In this document: piece after piece, positions 19,244 to 27,077 of the stretch
Numbering within the stretch: position 1 is the first letter of the stretch
How the letters are laid out: every line of letters starts with the position of its first letter
Source of the DNA: Flavobacteriales bacterium
Lineage (GTDB): Bacteria > Bacteroidota > Bacteroidia > UBA10329
Direction of reading: 5' to 3'
DNA length: 57,570 nucleotides
Assembly: GCA_021741075.1 (NCBI GenBank)
Contig: JAIOYO010000021.1
Location: 1-57,570 of the forward strand
Notes under the pieces: model-generated
The model's input: only the letters and a program-made list of their open reading frames with translations
The model's database searches: none
Told to the model about the DNA's origin: nothing
Translations under genes and position numbers: made by a program

Positions 19244-20221
19244 CTAGCCTTCTGCTGGCAATGGCGGCACAATGGGCGTTAGCGAAAAATTCACTTCCTG
19301 TACCTCGCCCTCTACAATTGTAACAGGTAGGCTTGCAGCCGTGTATCCAGCTAAATACGCTTCTAGCAGGTAATTACCCGAAGCAACACGGGGCATATAG
19401 TACATACCATCTTCAACGGTGTGAAAGGTATCCGAAACATCGTTGCTCAAAAACGACACCCTCACATTGCCAAGAGGTTCATTTGTCTCACTATCTTTTA
19501 CCAAACCTACAACCGAGAAATCTTCGGCCGAAGGCGTCTCCCCTTTAGATGGTACATACACCAATCCCCACTCGCGGCACTTGCGTCTCATGCTGGGCTT
19601 GTTGCCTGTATCGTAGGTAGCCTCAATGGCATTCCAAAGACGCAGAATAAGCAAGTCTGCTCCCGAATCGGCAGCCGCCAAGGCCTCCTGTGCATCATCA
19701 TAAAGAAGCTTAAGGGTTGATAAATCCTGATTTGCTACTCTAAAAGCCTCGAAATGCAACTCAATATCTGCCAAATCTGGAAACGAAATAGGCGTATCGC
19801 CATCCAATCTGCGAGTTGTTTCGGCATGTATGTATGTAGTAGCTGCTTGACTGAGTTTTGAGTCCGAATCCATATTGGGCCCGCCCATGGCATCAAGCGT
19901 AAGACCAAACTTACTCTTGGTTCCATTCGGAAACTGCCCCCTTATGCACGCATTAATAAGCGCCTGATAGCCGTGATTGACCCAAAAGCGCGCCACCTTG
20001 TGCAACGGAGCAACCACTGCAGACTGAATGGTTTGGTTAGACTTGGCTGCATTAACCAAATCTATGCGTTTGAGAAAGTCGACCTGACCATCTGTTAATT
20101 CAACCGCCAACGCTGGCGAAAATGGTCGGTTAGCAACCGCGGTAGCATCCATTTTCTCTTTGCATGTGCTCAGCGCGCGATCGCGAGATGCATTTGTTTG
20201 TGGTAATCGTCTGTAAGGCAT
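19244..20221 (-). CDS. unknown protein with C-terminal carboxypeptidase-regulatory-like domain
   Basis: 325 residues. Residues 1-230 are mostly helical and I do not recognise them; no signal peptide or TM segment is seen. From about 233 (FSVVGLVKDSETNEPLGNVRVSFL) to 312 there is a CarboxypepD_reg-like beta-sandwich (Gly-Asn-Tyr-Leu-Leu-Glu-Ala-Tyr pattern), usually an extracellular fold, which is odd on a protein with no visible export signal. It has its own terminator and is flanked upstream by the 42-bp tandem repeat array. Function unknown. Confidence 0.72.
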   Translation of the reverse strand: MPYRRLPQTNASRDRALSTCKEKMDATAVANRPFSPALAVELTDGQVDFLKRIDLVNAAKSNQTIQSAVVAPLHKVARFWVNHGYQALINACIRGQFPNGTKSKFGLTLDAMGGPNMDSDSKLSQAATTYIHAETTRRLDGDTPISFPDLADIELHFEAFRVANQDLSTLKLLYDDAQEALAAADSGADLLILRLWNAIEATYDTGNKPSMRRKCREWGLVYVPSKGETPSAEDFSVVGLVKDSETNEPLGNVRVSFLSNDVSDTFHTVEDGMYYMPRVASGNYLLEAYLAGYTAASLPVTIVEGEVQEVNFSLTPIVPPLPAEG

Positions 20222-20296
20222 GATATGAAGATTTAGTTTAACATGGTTTAGCTAGTTAGTATGTTCTGTAATTATGAAATGCCTGTTCGGTGAAAC

Positions 20297-20728
20297 CTAA
20301 GTAATCCCGAAGGAAACTAAACAGGACTCCGGTGGCGGCCATTCGTACCCGAAGGAGACAAAACAGGACGCTGAATGATGCCATTCGTACCCGAAGGAGG
20401 CAAAACAGGACGCTGAATGCTGCCATTCGTACCCGAAGGAGGCAAAACAGGACGCTGAATGCTGCCATTCGTACCCGAAGGAAGCAAAACAAGACTCTGA
20501 ATGCTGCCATTCGTACCCGAAGGAAGCAAAACAAGACTCTGATTGCTGCCATTCGTACCCGAAGGAGCCTAAACAAGACTCTGTTTGCTGCCATTCGTAC
20601 CCGAAGGAGGCAAAACAGGACTCTGAATGAGGCCATTCGTACCCGAAGGAGTCTAAATAAGACGCTGATTGCTGCCATTCGTACCCGAAGGAGCCTAAAC
20701 AAGGCGCTGAATGCTGCCATTCGTACAT
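20297..20728. repeat. 42-bp tandem repeat array, 9 full units plus degenerate ends
   Basis: Full units start at 20339, 20381, 20423, 20465, 20507, 20549, 20591, 20633 and 20675, each exactly 42 bases; a diverged unit occupies 20297-20338 and a 10-base partial unit begins at 20717. The first 18 bases of all nine full units are identical (CCATTCGTACCCGAAGGA); the other 24 bases vary. The core contains an imperfect palindrome TTCG-TACC-CGAA. 42 bp equals four turns of B-DNA. There are no unique spacers. Confidence 0.93.
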
Positions 20729-20822
20729 GCCAATCCCTCCACCCCGTGCTGGATGTTGTATTGCAAGCTGAGGATTGGATGATTTATTTTTCATGACATC
20801 AACAAACAGTACAAATCTCCGC

Positions 20823-20830
20823 TATCTTTG
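20823..20830 (+). promoter_or_regulatory. -7 promoter element of the XRE regulator gene
   Basis: TATCTTTG, exact TAnnTTTG match, 82 bases before the ATG at 20912. No TTG at the expected -33 position. The in-frame TTG at 20828 is part of this element and is not a start. Confidence 0.65.
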
Positions 20831-20840
20831 AGTAACACAC

Positions 20841-20896
20841 CGGACAGCGCGGTCCTAATTGAGGCCATGGCGGCCTATATTATACCTTGCTGTCCG
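20841..20896 (+). promoter_or_regulatory. nested inverted repeats in the XRE gene leader
   Basis: Outer arms CGGACAGC (20841-20848) and GCTGTCCG (20889-20896) are perfect complements; inside them AGGCC (20862-20866) and GGCCT (20872-20876) form a second hairpin with loop ATGGC. The structure lies just downstream of the -7 element and ends 15 bases before the start codon, so it may act as an operator for the XRE protein or as an RNA fold over the translation start. Confidence 0.6.
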
Positions 20897-20911
20897 TTTT
20901 ATGCTCAGACC

Positions 20912-21121
20912 ATGGAACGTGGAACAATTCTCCGAAAGCTGAGGCGCAATCTCGACCTCACACAGCAGAACATTGCCGATGACATCGGCATCTCTCAAAA
21001 ACAAGTAAGCCGCATTGAGAACGATAAGTCCGATCCGCGCTTAAAGGTTCTCACGAAATATTGCGAAGTCCTTGGCATCACCGTCCGTAAACTAGAGAAG
21101 ATGTGCAAGAAGAAGAAGTGA
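20912..21121 (+). CDS. small XRE-family helix-turn-helix regulator
   Basis: 69 residues, essentially one HTH_3 domain: RGTILRKLRRNLDLTQQNIADDIGISQKQVSRIENDKSDPRLKVL contains both HTH helices and the conserved Gln and Arg-Ile-Glu positions of lambda-repressor-like proteins, followed by a Lys-rich tail (KMCKKKK). ATG 20912 is used because the upstream in-frame TTG is inside the promoter and the ATG at 20867 lies in the hairpin loop of the leader. A stand-alone single-domain regulator like this often controls itself or a neighbour; no toxin partner is seen. Confidence 0.85.
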   Translation: MERGTILRKLRRNLDLTQQNIADDIGISQKQVSRIENDKSDPRLKVLTKYCEVLGITVRKLEKMCKKKK

Positions 21122-21174
21122 GTTATCAGACCTCAGATAAGAGATATTAGCTAGTAGCCATTCGCCATTTTGCG

Positions 21175-21386
21175 CGTCATTGCAAGCTCGGAACGAGCGT
21201 GGCAATCCTTCCTGCGCGTCATTGCGAGGAAAGAATAACCGAAGCAATCTCTCTGCTAGATGGATGGGATTGCTTGGTGCCTTGCCATAACGTGTGCTTT
21301 GGACTCAACCCACCCTGAAGCCATCCGCCTGTCAATCCGAGGTACGAGGAGTCTCTTTGCAAACCCTTCGAGGTTTCTAAAACCTC
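21175..21386. repeat. mosaic of dispersed intergenic repeat words
   Basis: CGTCATTGC at 21175-21183, CGTCATTGCGAGGA from 21217 and GAAGCAATCTC from 21241 belong to the same family as the palindrome at 16215. They are followed by an unrelated word ending in GAGGAGTCTCTTTGC (to about 21360) and a small hairpin GAGGTTT (21370-21376)/AAACCTC (21380-21386). No coding sequence is seen between 21122 and 21403. The hairpin lies 18 bases beyond the stop of the leftward TonB-like gene but lacks a T run. Confidence 0.65.
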
Positions 21387-21403
21387 AGAAGTCTAAGCTT
21401 GCC

Positions 21404-21877
21404 TCAAAGCTTGAACTTGATAGGAAGAATGTATTGCACCCTTACCGCCTTGCCGCGCTGCTTGCCTGGAGCATAACCCGTTAGGGTATTCACCACGCGT
21501 AGTGCCTCTGTGTCTAATGCGGGATTAACTCCGCGCACAACCTTGGCAGCTTCCACGCTACCATCCGTGCCAACGATGTAACTTACGTATACTACGCCTT
21601 CAATCTTCTCGGCTTTAGCCTCCTCGGGGTAAGCTGTTTCCTTCCCAATCCACTCTTTCAAGGCTTGGTCTCCTCCGGGGTAGGCGGGCATTTCTTCAAC
21701 AATGGTGAAGAACTCGGGTTCTTCCTTGGCAACTTCCTTCTTCTCATCTTTATAGATGGTTACTCCATCGCTTTCTTGTTTGGTGGAGAATCCTTCTTCT
21801 GCTTTCGGTTGGGATTCCTGCGCAAAGGATGTATTGAAGATAAAAAGGGCAATAGCAAGTGTGGTTAGTTGTTTCAT
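21404..21877 (-). CDS. secreted TonB C-terminal domain protein
   Basis: 157 residues with a signal peptide (KQLTTLAIALFIFNTSFAQ). Residues about 70-157 form a TonB_C domain: EEMPAYPGGDQALKEWI, YPEEAKAEKIEGVVYVSYIVGTDGSV, then VRVQYILPIKF. Unlike a true TonB it has no N-terminal TM anchor and no Pro-rich spacer, so it is probably a periplasmic free-standing TonB_C protein, a type common in Bacteroidota; energy transduction is doubtful. It follows the prolyl oligopeptidase gene by 33 bases on the same strand. Confidence 0.85.
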   Translation of the reverse strand: MKQLTTLAIALFIFNTSFAQESQPKAEEGFSTKQESDGVTIYKDEKKEVAKEEPEFFTIVEEMPAYPGGDQALKEWIGKETAYPEEAKAEKIEGVVYVSYIVGTDGSVEAAKVVRGVNPALDTEALRVVNTLTGYAPGKQRGKAVRVQYILPIKFKL

Positions 21878-21910
21878 GGTTGTGTTTGGTTAGGTGGTTG
21901 ATTTAAAGCA

Positions 21911-24097
21911 CTACCGTGGCTTTATTCCCATCTCGTTAAGCATAAATGTAAGGATGGTTGCGCGTAAATCTAACCATGTAGTGTACGAAAAAGCTTGTCC
22001 GTGCCCACTACCATATTGATACAGCAACACGGGATTGGGAGATTGGGTGAGTTGTTGCAGGCGCGCGGTCATTTTATACGATTCCATGGGTTTTACGCGC
22101 TGGTCGTTTGGTGCGGTAATCAACAGCATAGAGGGATAGTTGGCCTCTTTGGCCTGATAATAGGCCGATAGCTCGTACCTGCCTGCAAAGTTGGTAGAGT
22201 CGAGGTCTCTTCCGTACTCAGAAATAAGCGCCACATCATCAACCATATTGTACATGGCGGCTTGAGGGATGGCCACTCGAAACAAATCTGGCCGCTTTAC
22301 AACGGCTGCGCCTACCACAAACCCACCATGCGACCCTCCTGTAATGGCCAGTTTATTAGGCGTTGTGTAGTTGTTTTCAATGAGAAACTCGGCTGCGCCA
22401 ATAAGGTCGTTAATGGTGTTTCGTTTGTTGATTCCTATTCCTTGCTTGTGCCAACTGCTACCAAGTTCTCCGCCACCTCGTACGTGGGCTTCGGCATATA
22501 CCCCACCGTTTTGGAGTAGGTAAATAATGGTTGGATCAAACCACGGTTCGCTTACCAAACCGTACCCACCGTACACGGAAAGCAGCATGGGGTTATTGCC
22601 ATCGGCATTAAAGAACTTTTTGTGGCGTATGGTTACTACCGGAACCTGCACCGAATCTTCGGTGGTAAACAAATGCCGTTCAAAGAGGTAGTCATCGGGG
22701 TCGGTTTGGTCTTGTTGACTGGCAATCTTCTTCACAAATTTATACTGGTCCAAATCAAATACTCCGCACACGCTGCTCTGCACCTTCGATTCGATGGTTA
22801 TGAGTAGCTCTGGGTCTCCTTTAGTTCCCATAAACGCTGTAAGCGACCTGCCTTCGTCTATCTGAAGGCTGTGTTGCAGCTTTCCGTTGGTATCAAAGAT
22901 GAGCATCACCTGTCTGTCGTCTTTTACGTAGACGGTTATAATCTGCTGGCCCGCCACAAATGCCTTTTTGAGGATGGCTCCATTCTCTTCTACATTGATG
23001 GCAGGCACCAGCTCGTTGGGATGCAGGAGGTCTATGTAAGCCAGCCATAGATTGTCTTGCTGGGTATCGGTCAAGAGCAAGATGCGACCATTTATGTGTT
23101 CGAGTGCTTGAATGTGGCCTTTAACTCCCCTTAGCGCCAAAGAAAGTCCTTCGCTGCCGTCTTCAAAATCGTCTACAAACACATTGGTTAGGTCTGTGGC
23201 AGAGTTCCACTCTATTACTACAAGAAAACGTTCGTCAGCGGTTACAAATACATTCAAGAAAGACTTGGTGTTTGCCTTATTGGCAAAAATGGGTTTATCG
23301 TCTTTTTGCTCTGTTCCTAGCTTGTGGTAATAGAGATAATCGACATTGGGGTTGGTTTTTAGGTCTTTAAAATCGTAGGTTTTTAGGTTGATGGTATCGT
23401 GGGCGCCAACTAATCCGGAATGGCAGTAATAGAACCCGTCTCCGCGCCAGCCAAACCCGTTTTTCTGCTTAATAATGTCAGAATAATCATAGCCTGTAAC
23501 GATATCATCTAGCAGCTTTCCATCCTTCATACCCACCACCCGAATATCCATCTCCTCGCGCTCATTTCGCGAACATGCAAGTGCTACAAACTCTTTATTA
23601 CCCGAAAGATGAATCTCTTCAATAGACACCCTATCCTTTTTGGAGATGGTGCTTGGGTCAAACAGTTTGATGTCATCTTTATTGATGCTGGTTCGGTAAT
23701 ACACCGATGGGCCAGAGTCGCCATAGTGGTCGTTTATGTATCTAAAATAGTAGGGACCTTCTTTTATAAGACGCAACCGGCTAAACTCGTTGTAAAACCG
23801 GATGCTTCCTTTAATTCGATCGTGGTACTTAAGCCCACCCAAATACGTTTTGGTTAACTCCTTTTGATGGTCTAACCATTTGCTTACCTCTTTGGTCTTA
23901 TCTGCGTCCATCCACCGAAAGGGGTCGGTAACTTTTAGTCCATAGCGAGTGTAAGAAAAGGTGTCGGTGCGCAGTTTGGGATATTCGAGCGCTGTGGCAG
24001 TACCCGCATCCGATTGACCAAAGGCCGAAACGCAAACAAACACACTGGCAATAAAAGTTGGAAGTGCGGTGCGCACCCAGCTGCTTCTTATTTCCAT
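21911..24097 (-). CDS. prolyl oligopeptidase family serine peptidase (S9A)
   Basis: 728 residues from ATG 24097 with a signal peptide ending in VCVSAFGQ, so probably periplasmic. The N-terminal propeller (DPFRWMDADKTKEVSKWLDHQKELT at its start) is followed by the alpha/beta-hydrolase domain with nucleophile Ser589 in GGSHGG, the Asp in APNDQRV and the His in YGSGHGQ, so the triad is complete. Cleaves short proline-containing peptides. A start 13 codons upstream (24136) is possible but would bury the signal peptide. Confidence 0.93.
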   Translation of the reverse strand: MEIRSSWVRTALPTFIASVFVCVSAFGQSDAGTATALEYPKLRTDTFSYTRYGLKVTDPFRWMDADKTKEVSKWLDHQKELTKTYLGGLKYHDRIKGSIRFYNEFSRLRLIKEGPYYFRYINDHYGDSGPSVYYRTSINKDDIKLFDPSTISKKDRVSIEEIHLSGNKEFVALACSRNEREEMDIRVVGMKDGKLLDDIVTGYDYSDIIKQKNGFGWRGDGFYYCHSGLVGAHDTINLKTYDFKDLKTNPNVDYLYYHKLGTEQKDDKPIFANKANTKSFLNVFVTADERFLVVIEWNSATDLTNVFVDDFEDGSEGLSLALRGVKGHIQALEHINGRILLLTDTQQDNLWLAYIDLLHPNELVPAINVEENGAILKKAFVAGQQIITVYVKDDRQVMLIFDTNGKLQHSLQIDEGRSLTAFMGTKGDPELLITIESKVQSSVCGVFDLDQYKFVKKIASQQDQTDPDDYLFERHLFTTEDSVQVPVVTIRHKKFFNADGNNPMLLSVYGGYGLVSEPWFDPTIIYLLQNGGVYAEAHVRGGGELGSSWHKQGIGINKRNTINDLIGAAEFLIENNYTTPNKLAITGGSHGGFVVGAAVVKRPDLFRVAIPQAAMYNMVDDVALISEYGRDLDSTNFAGRYELSAYYQAKEANYPSMLLITAPNDQRVKPMESYKMTARLQQLTQSPNPVLLYQYGSGHGQAFSYTTWLDLRATILTFMLNEMGIKPR

Positions 24098-24522
24098 TCC
24101 TTTTCTCACGGTATGTTCTCTATCAATCACGCTCACCTTCTGTTAGCTACACACGCCTGCGTTTGCCAGTACAACAAGCAATCCAACGGCAGTCCAGAAT
24201 ACAGTTGCAACATCAACACCAAACATGACGGCAATGTAATGCGAATGATGTTATTTAGCAATGGGTATGCCGAGTGTCAAGCGCTAACCAACTTGCTCCT
24301 GCTCCATCATTTGGGCGCGCATTCTTTACAATGCTTATGTCTTATCTACCATCTATTGCGTTAAAACTCAGTTCCCCAGTTACCTACCAAGTTGAATACG
24401 TTTATTGGGCATGCTATCTAGTTGGTGATGGTTTCATTGCGGCACAAGGAGCTTATGGTCAAGTTTAATACCTCCTTCCCCCTATCTTTAAGCACTTATT
24501 TCATTTTTACAAAAAACACATC
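24098..24522. other. 425-base divergent intergenic region
   Basis: Lies between the leftward prolyl oligopeptidase and the rightward gene at 24523. The only signal I can support is a near-consensus -7 box TATCTTTA at 24484-24491 upstream of 24523. Short open frames cross it but have no convincing start or composition. Confidence 0.5.
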
Positions 24523-24924
24523 ATGGAAAAACGTACAAAAGACAATCCTTGGAACCTAAAGACCCCACCCGGAACTTCTGACTACCAAATGTGGATAGAG
24601 GAAAAGGACGGAGTGGCGATCATCGTCTGCAAAGTAGGTTCCACCATTCTGCACTATGATGCCCGCGCCATCAACGACCTACATCAAATGCTAAAGGAAC
24701 ATGGAGATTGGATGGAAATGGGTAGTAAAGACGAGAAGCCAGCTACAAACCCAGGAACTGTGGAACATTGGGCGCGCTCGGCAGACAATCCTATTGGCGG
24801 TTGGTACGGACTGAAAAAGAACTTTAGAGGACGTTTTGGCATGTACATGCCACCATTGATGGAAGAATTGGGGCTTTGCGAGATTGAACACAATCCGAAG
24901 AACAATCGGATGCGGGCTATTTAA
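24523..24924 (+). CDS. conserved-looking hypothetical protein
   Basis: 133 residues, soluble, no signal peptide. Begins MEKRTKDNPWNLKTPPGTSDY and contains many Trp, Gly and Pro residues (WARSADNPIGGWYGLKKNFRGRFG), giving the look of a compact enzyme-like or binding domain, but I do not recognise it. A near-consensus -7 box at 24484-24491 and an ATG start support expression. It overlaps the convergent NlpC/P60 gene by four bases. Function unknown. Confidence 0.7.
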   Translation: MEKRTKDNPWNLKTPPGTSDYQMWIEEKDGVAIIVCKVGSTILHYDARAINDLHQMLKEHGDWMEMGSKDEKPATNPGTVEHWARSADNPIGGWYGLKKNFRGRFGMYMPPLMEELGLCEIEHNPKNNRMRAI

Positions 24925-25706
24925 TCCAGCACGCGTCTTATCAGCCGCAATTTGTGACTGTATTTGCCTGTATCCACATTAAAAATGCCTTGGTGGTCGA
25001 GTTTATCAACTCGTACTCTTCCTGCTGCATGTATGATGGCGTTTGCTCCTACCATCATCCCAACGTGTATAATCTTGCCTTCGTCATTGTCGAAGAACGC
25101 GAGGTCGCCTAGTTCGGCTTCTTCTACAAAACTGAGTGTGTAGCCTTCTTCTGCCTGTTGGTACGCATCGCGCTGTAAAGGGATGCCCACCATTTTGTAC
25201 AGTACTTGCATCAGTCCAGAGCAATCTATACCAAAAGGCGAGCGACCACCCCATAGATAAGGTGCATTGCGAAAAACCATGGCAAACTCTACCAATTGTT
25301 TACGTGCTTCGTCAGGATCTGGATGATTTATCTCGCCATCAAACTCGTACGATTCATCTGCAAAAGCAATACTTCCTTGATGATAATTCGGAAGGGAGCT
25401 TCCTGCCACAATCGGAATCATGGAGCCCGATTTGGTGTGTTTCACTAATTGCACAAGGTCTGAGGCGCAAACAGGCAATTTCTTGTTAAGGGCTTCAAAC
25501 GCATTTTGGTCAATCTCAACGAATTGCTTCTCGTCTATCCAGCTCTCATAGCCATCCAACCCATTGCGAATCTTGCGCCATTGGTTGCGTTTTCCAATCA
25601 CCTCAAAGCTTTCTCCGAATAGAAGTTGTGTTACCATCTGACTCTTGTCAGAGGGCTCTTCCCTGCACGGGATAACGCTGAGATTACAGATGCCGTATGT
25701 TGGCAT
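24921..25706 (-). CDS. C40 family (NlpC/P60) peptidase with SH3 domain
   Basis: 261 residues. The N-terminal 65 residues form an SH3b-like domain (EEPSDKSQMVTQLLFGESFEVIGKR-type pattern, WRKI..DGYESWI), then an NlpC/P60 domain from about 130: PYLWGGRSPFGIDCSGLMQ holds the catalytic Cys, and the His is in GKIIHVGMMV with a later polar residue in IIHAAGRV. Such enzymes cut gamma-D-glutamyl bonds of muropeptides. No signal peptide is seen, so it probably works on imported muropeptides in the cytoplasm, as the dipeptidyl-peptidase VI type does. Confidence 0.88.
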   Translation of the reverse strand: MPTYGICNLSVIPCREEPSDKSQMVTQLLFGESFEVIGKRNQWRKIRNGLDGYESWIDEKQFVEIDQNAFEALNKKLPVCASDLVQLVKHTKSGSMIPIVAGSSLPNYHQGSIAFADESYEFDGEINHPDPDEARKQLVEFAMVFRNAPYLWGGRSPFGIDCSGLMQVLYKMVGIPLQRDAYQQAEEGYTLSFVEEAELGDLAFFDNDEGKIIHVGMMVGANAIIHAAGRVRVDKLDHQGIFNVDTGKYSHKLRLIRRVLD

Positions 25707-25715
25707 TCGATTGAG

Positions 25716-26894
25716 TTATATCACTTCCAAAGTTAGAGCACTAGCGCCACCTCCGCCATTGCAGATTCCGGCAGCACCTTTCTTCAATCCTTTATTCTTC
25801 AATGCGTGCACCAAAGTAACGATGATACGCGCTCCAGAACATCCAAGCGGATGACCGAGCGAAACTGCGCCACCGTTCACATTCACTTTGCTTGCATCCA
25901 ACTTCATTATCTGGTTGTTAGCCAATGCTACAACCGAGAAAGCTTCGTTAATCTCAAACAAATCAACATCCGCAGTTGACCAACCCGCTTTGTCCAATGC
26001 TTTTGGCAATGCCTTAGATGGAGCTGTAGTAAACCATTCTGGCGCTTGAGCCGCATCGGCAAACGAAGTAATCTTTGCCAAAGGCTTGATGCCCAATGCA
26101 TCTGCCTTCTCCTTACTCATGAGTACAAGCGCAGCAGCACCATCATTCATGGTAGAAGCATTGGCGGCAGTTACTGTTCCGTCTTTTGTAAAAGCAGGTC
26201 GCAAACCTGCAATCTTATCCATGAAAACGTTCGTGTATTCCTCATCGGTATCAACAACAACCGCGTCTCCTCTTCTCTGTGGAACTTCCACACCAACAAT
26301 TTCATTCTTGAATGCACCTGCTTCCCAAGCCGCAGCCGAACGCTTGTAGCTCTGAACAGCATAGGCATCCTGATCTTCTCTTGAAATGTTGCAATCCTTG
26401 GCGCAAAGCTCTGCGGCCATTCCCATGGCGTAGTCATTATATACATCCCAAAGACCATCGTGGGCAAGGCCATCAATCATGGTGATGTTGCCATACTTGG
26501 TTCCCAAACGTGAACCAGGTAGATAGTGAGGAACAGAACTCATGTTCTCCATTCCTCCTGCAACAACTACATCGTTATCGCCAAGCATGATGCTTTGAGC
26601 GCCCAACATAATCGCTTTCATTCCTGATGCACAAACCTTGTTCACAGTGGTGCAAGGAACCGTATCAGAAAGACCCGCAAAGATTGCAGCCTGACGAGCG
26701 GGCGCTTGACCCAAACCTGCCGATAGCACGTTTCCCATAAATACTTCCTGAACCTCCTTAGGGTCAATTCCTGCGGCACTAACTGCTCCTTTGATGGCAG
26801 TTGCTCCCAACTTAGGTGCCGCCACAGACGACAATTTGCCATTGAAACTTCCCATTGGTGTGCGGACTGCTGATACGATATATACTTCTTTCAT
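25716..26894 (-). CDS. acetyl-CoA C-acetyltransferase (thiolase)
   Basis: 392 residues, normal length. Interconverts two acetyl-CoA and acetoacetyl-CoA. The textbook catalytic residues are all there: nucleophile Cys88 in NKVCASG, His348 in GHPLGCSG and Cys378 in GICNGGG. It could serve in fatty-acid or amino-acid breakdown or butanoate metabolism; no neighbour decides which. A one-mismatch -7 box (TACTTTCG read leftward, 26996-26989) suggests a leader of about 95 bases. It follows the coding start of the NlpC gene region by nine bases on the same strand. Confidence 0.94.
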   Translation of the reverse strand: MKEVYIVSAVRTPMGSFNGKLSSVAAPKLGATAIKGAVSAAGIDPKEVQEVFMGNVLSAGLGQAPARQAAIFAGLSDTVPCTTVNKVCASGMKAIMLGAQSIMLGDNDVVVAGGMENMSSVPHYLPGSRLGTKYGNITMIDGLAHDGLWDVYNDYAMGMAAELCAKDCNISREDQDAYAVQSYKRSAAAWEAGAFKNEIVGVEVPQRRGDAVVVDTDEEYTNVFMDKIAGLRPAFTKDGTVTAANASTMNDGAAALVLMSKEKADALGIKPLAKITSFADAAQAPEWFTTAPSKALPKALDKAGWSTADVDLFEINEAFSVVALANNQIMKLDASKVNVNGGAVSLGHPLGCSGARIIVTLVHALKNKGLKKGAAGICNGGGGASALTLEVI

Positions 26895-27077
26895 TTTGCG
26901 TTTTAAGATGTTCTCACTTGAGTTGCTTGACGGCTTTCACCCCTTAATAACTTACAACCTAATAATAGATAATCAGTTCAATTTCGTGCGAAAGTAGTGA
27001 TTTATCGTCCATGGAAAAGGACAAGTGCAACAGCTATTTCAACCACGATAAATCGATTAGCTTAGTGGCTTCTAAAC

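Larger units (their letters stand above)
20222..20911. other. 690-base intergenic region with tandem repeats and XRE leader
   Basis: Contains about 75 bases upstream of the carboxypeptidase-regulatory protein gene, the 42-bp repeat array (20297-20728), then the promoter and structured leader of the XRE regulator. Reading frames stay open through the array on both strands because 42 is divisible by three and the unit has no stop, so openness is not evidence of coding. One leftward frame (20297-20794, 165 codons) starts with an ATG outside the array and stops exactly at its far edge; I cannot say whether it is translated. Confidence 0.6.

Noticed and set aside
20297..20728. CRISPR array
   Set aside because: Units follow each other with no unique spacers, the period is constant at 42 bp, and there are no cas genes nearby.
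20297..20728. Plasmid-type iteron origin
   Set aside because: No replication initiator or partition gene is near, and the surroundings are chromosomal.
20256..20796. Several overlapping long frames on both strands through the repeat array
   Set aside because: They are open because the unit is 42 bp and lacks stops in those frames; only the 20297-20794 frame has a boundary coincidence and is listed as a possibility.
20828..20911. TTG start of the XRE gene at 20828
   Set aside because: The TTG is the end of the -7 box, and the extra residues would be encoded by the inverted-repeat leader.
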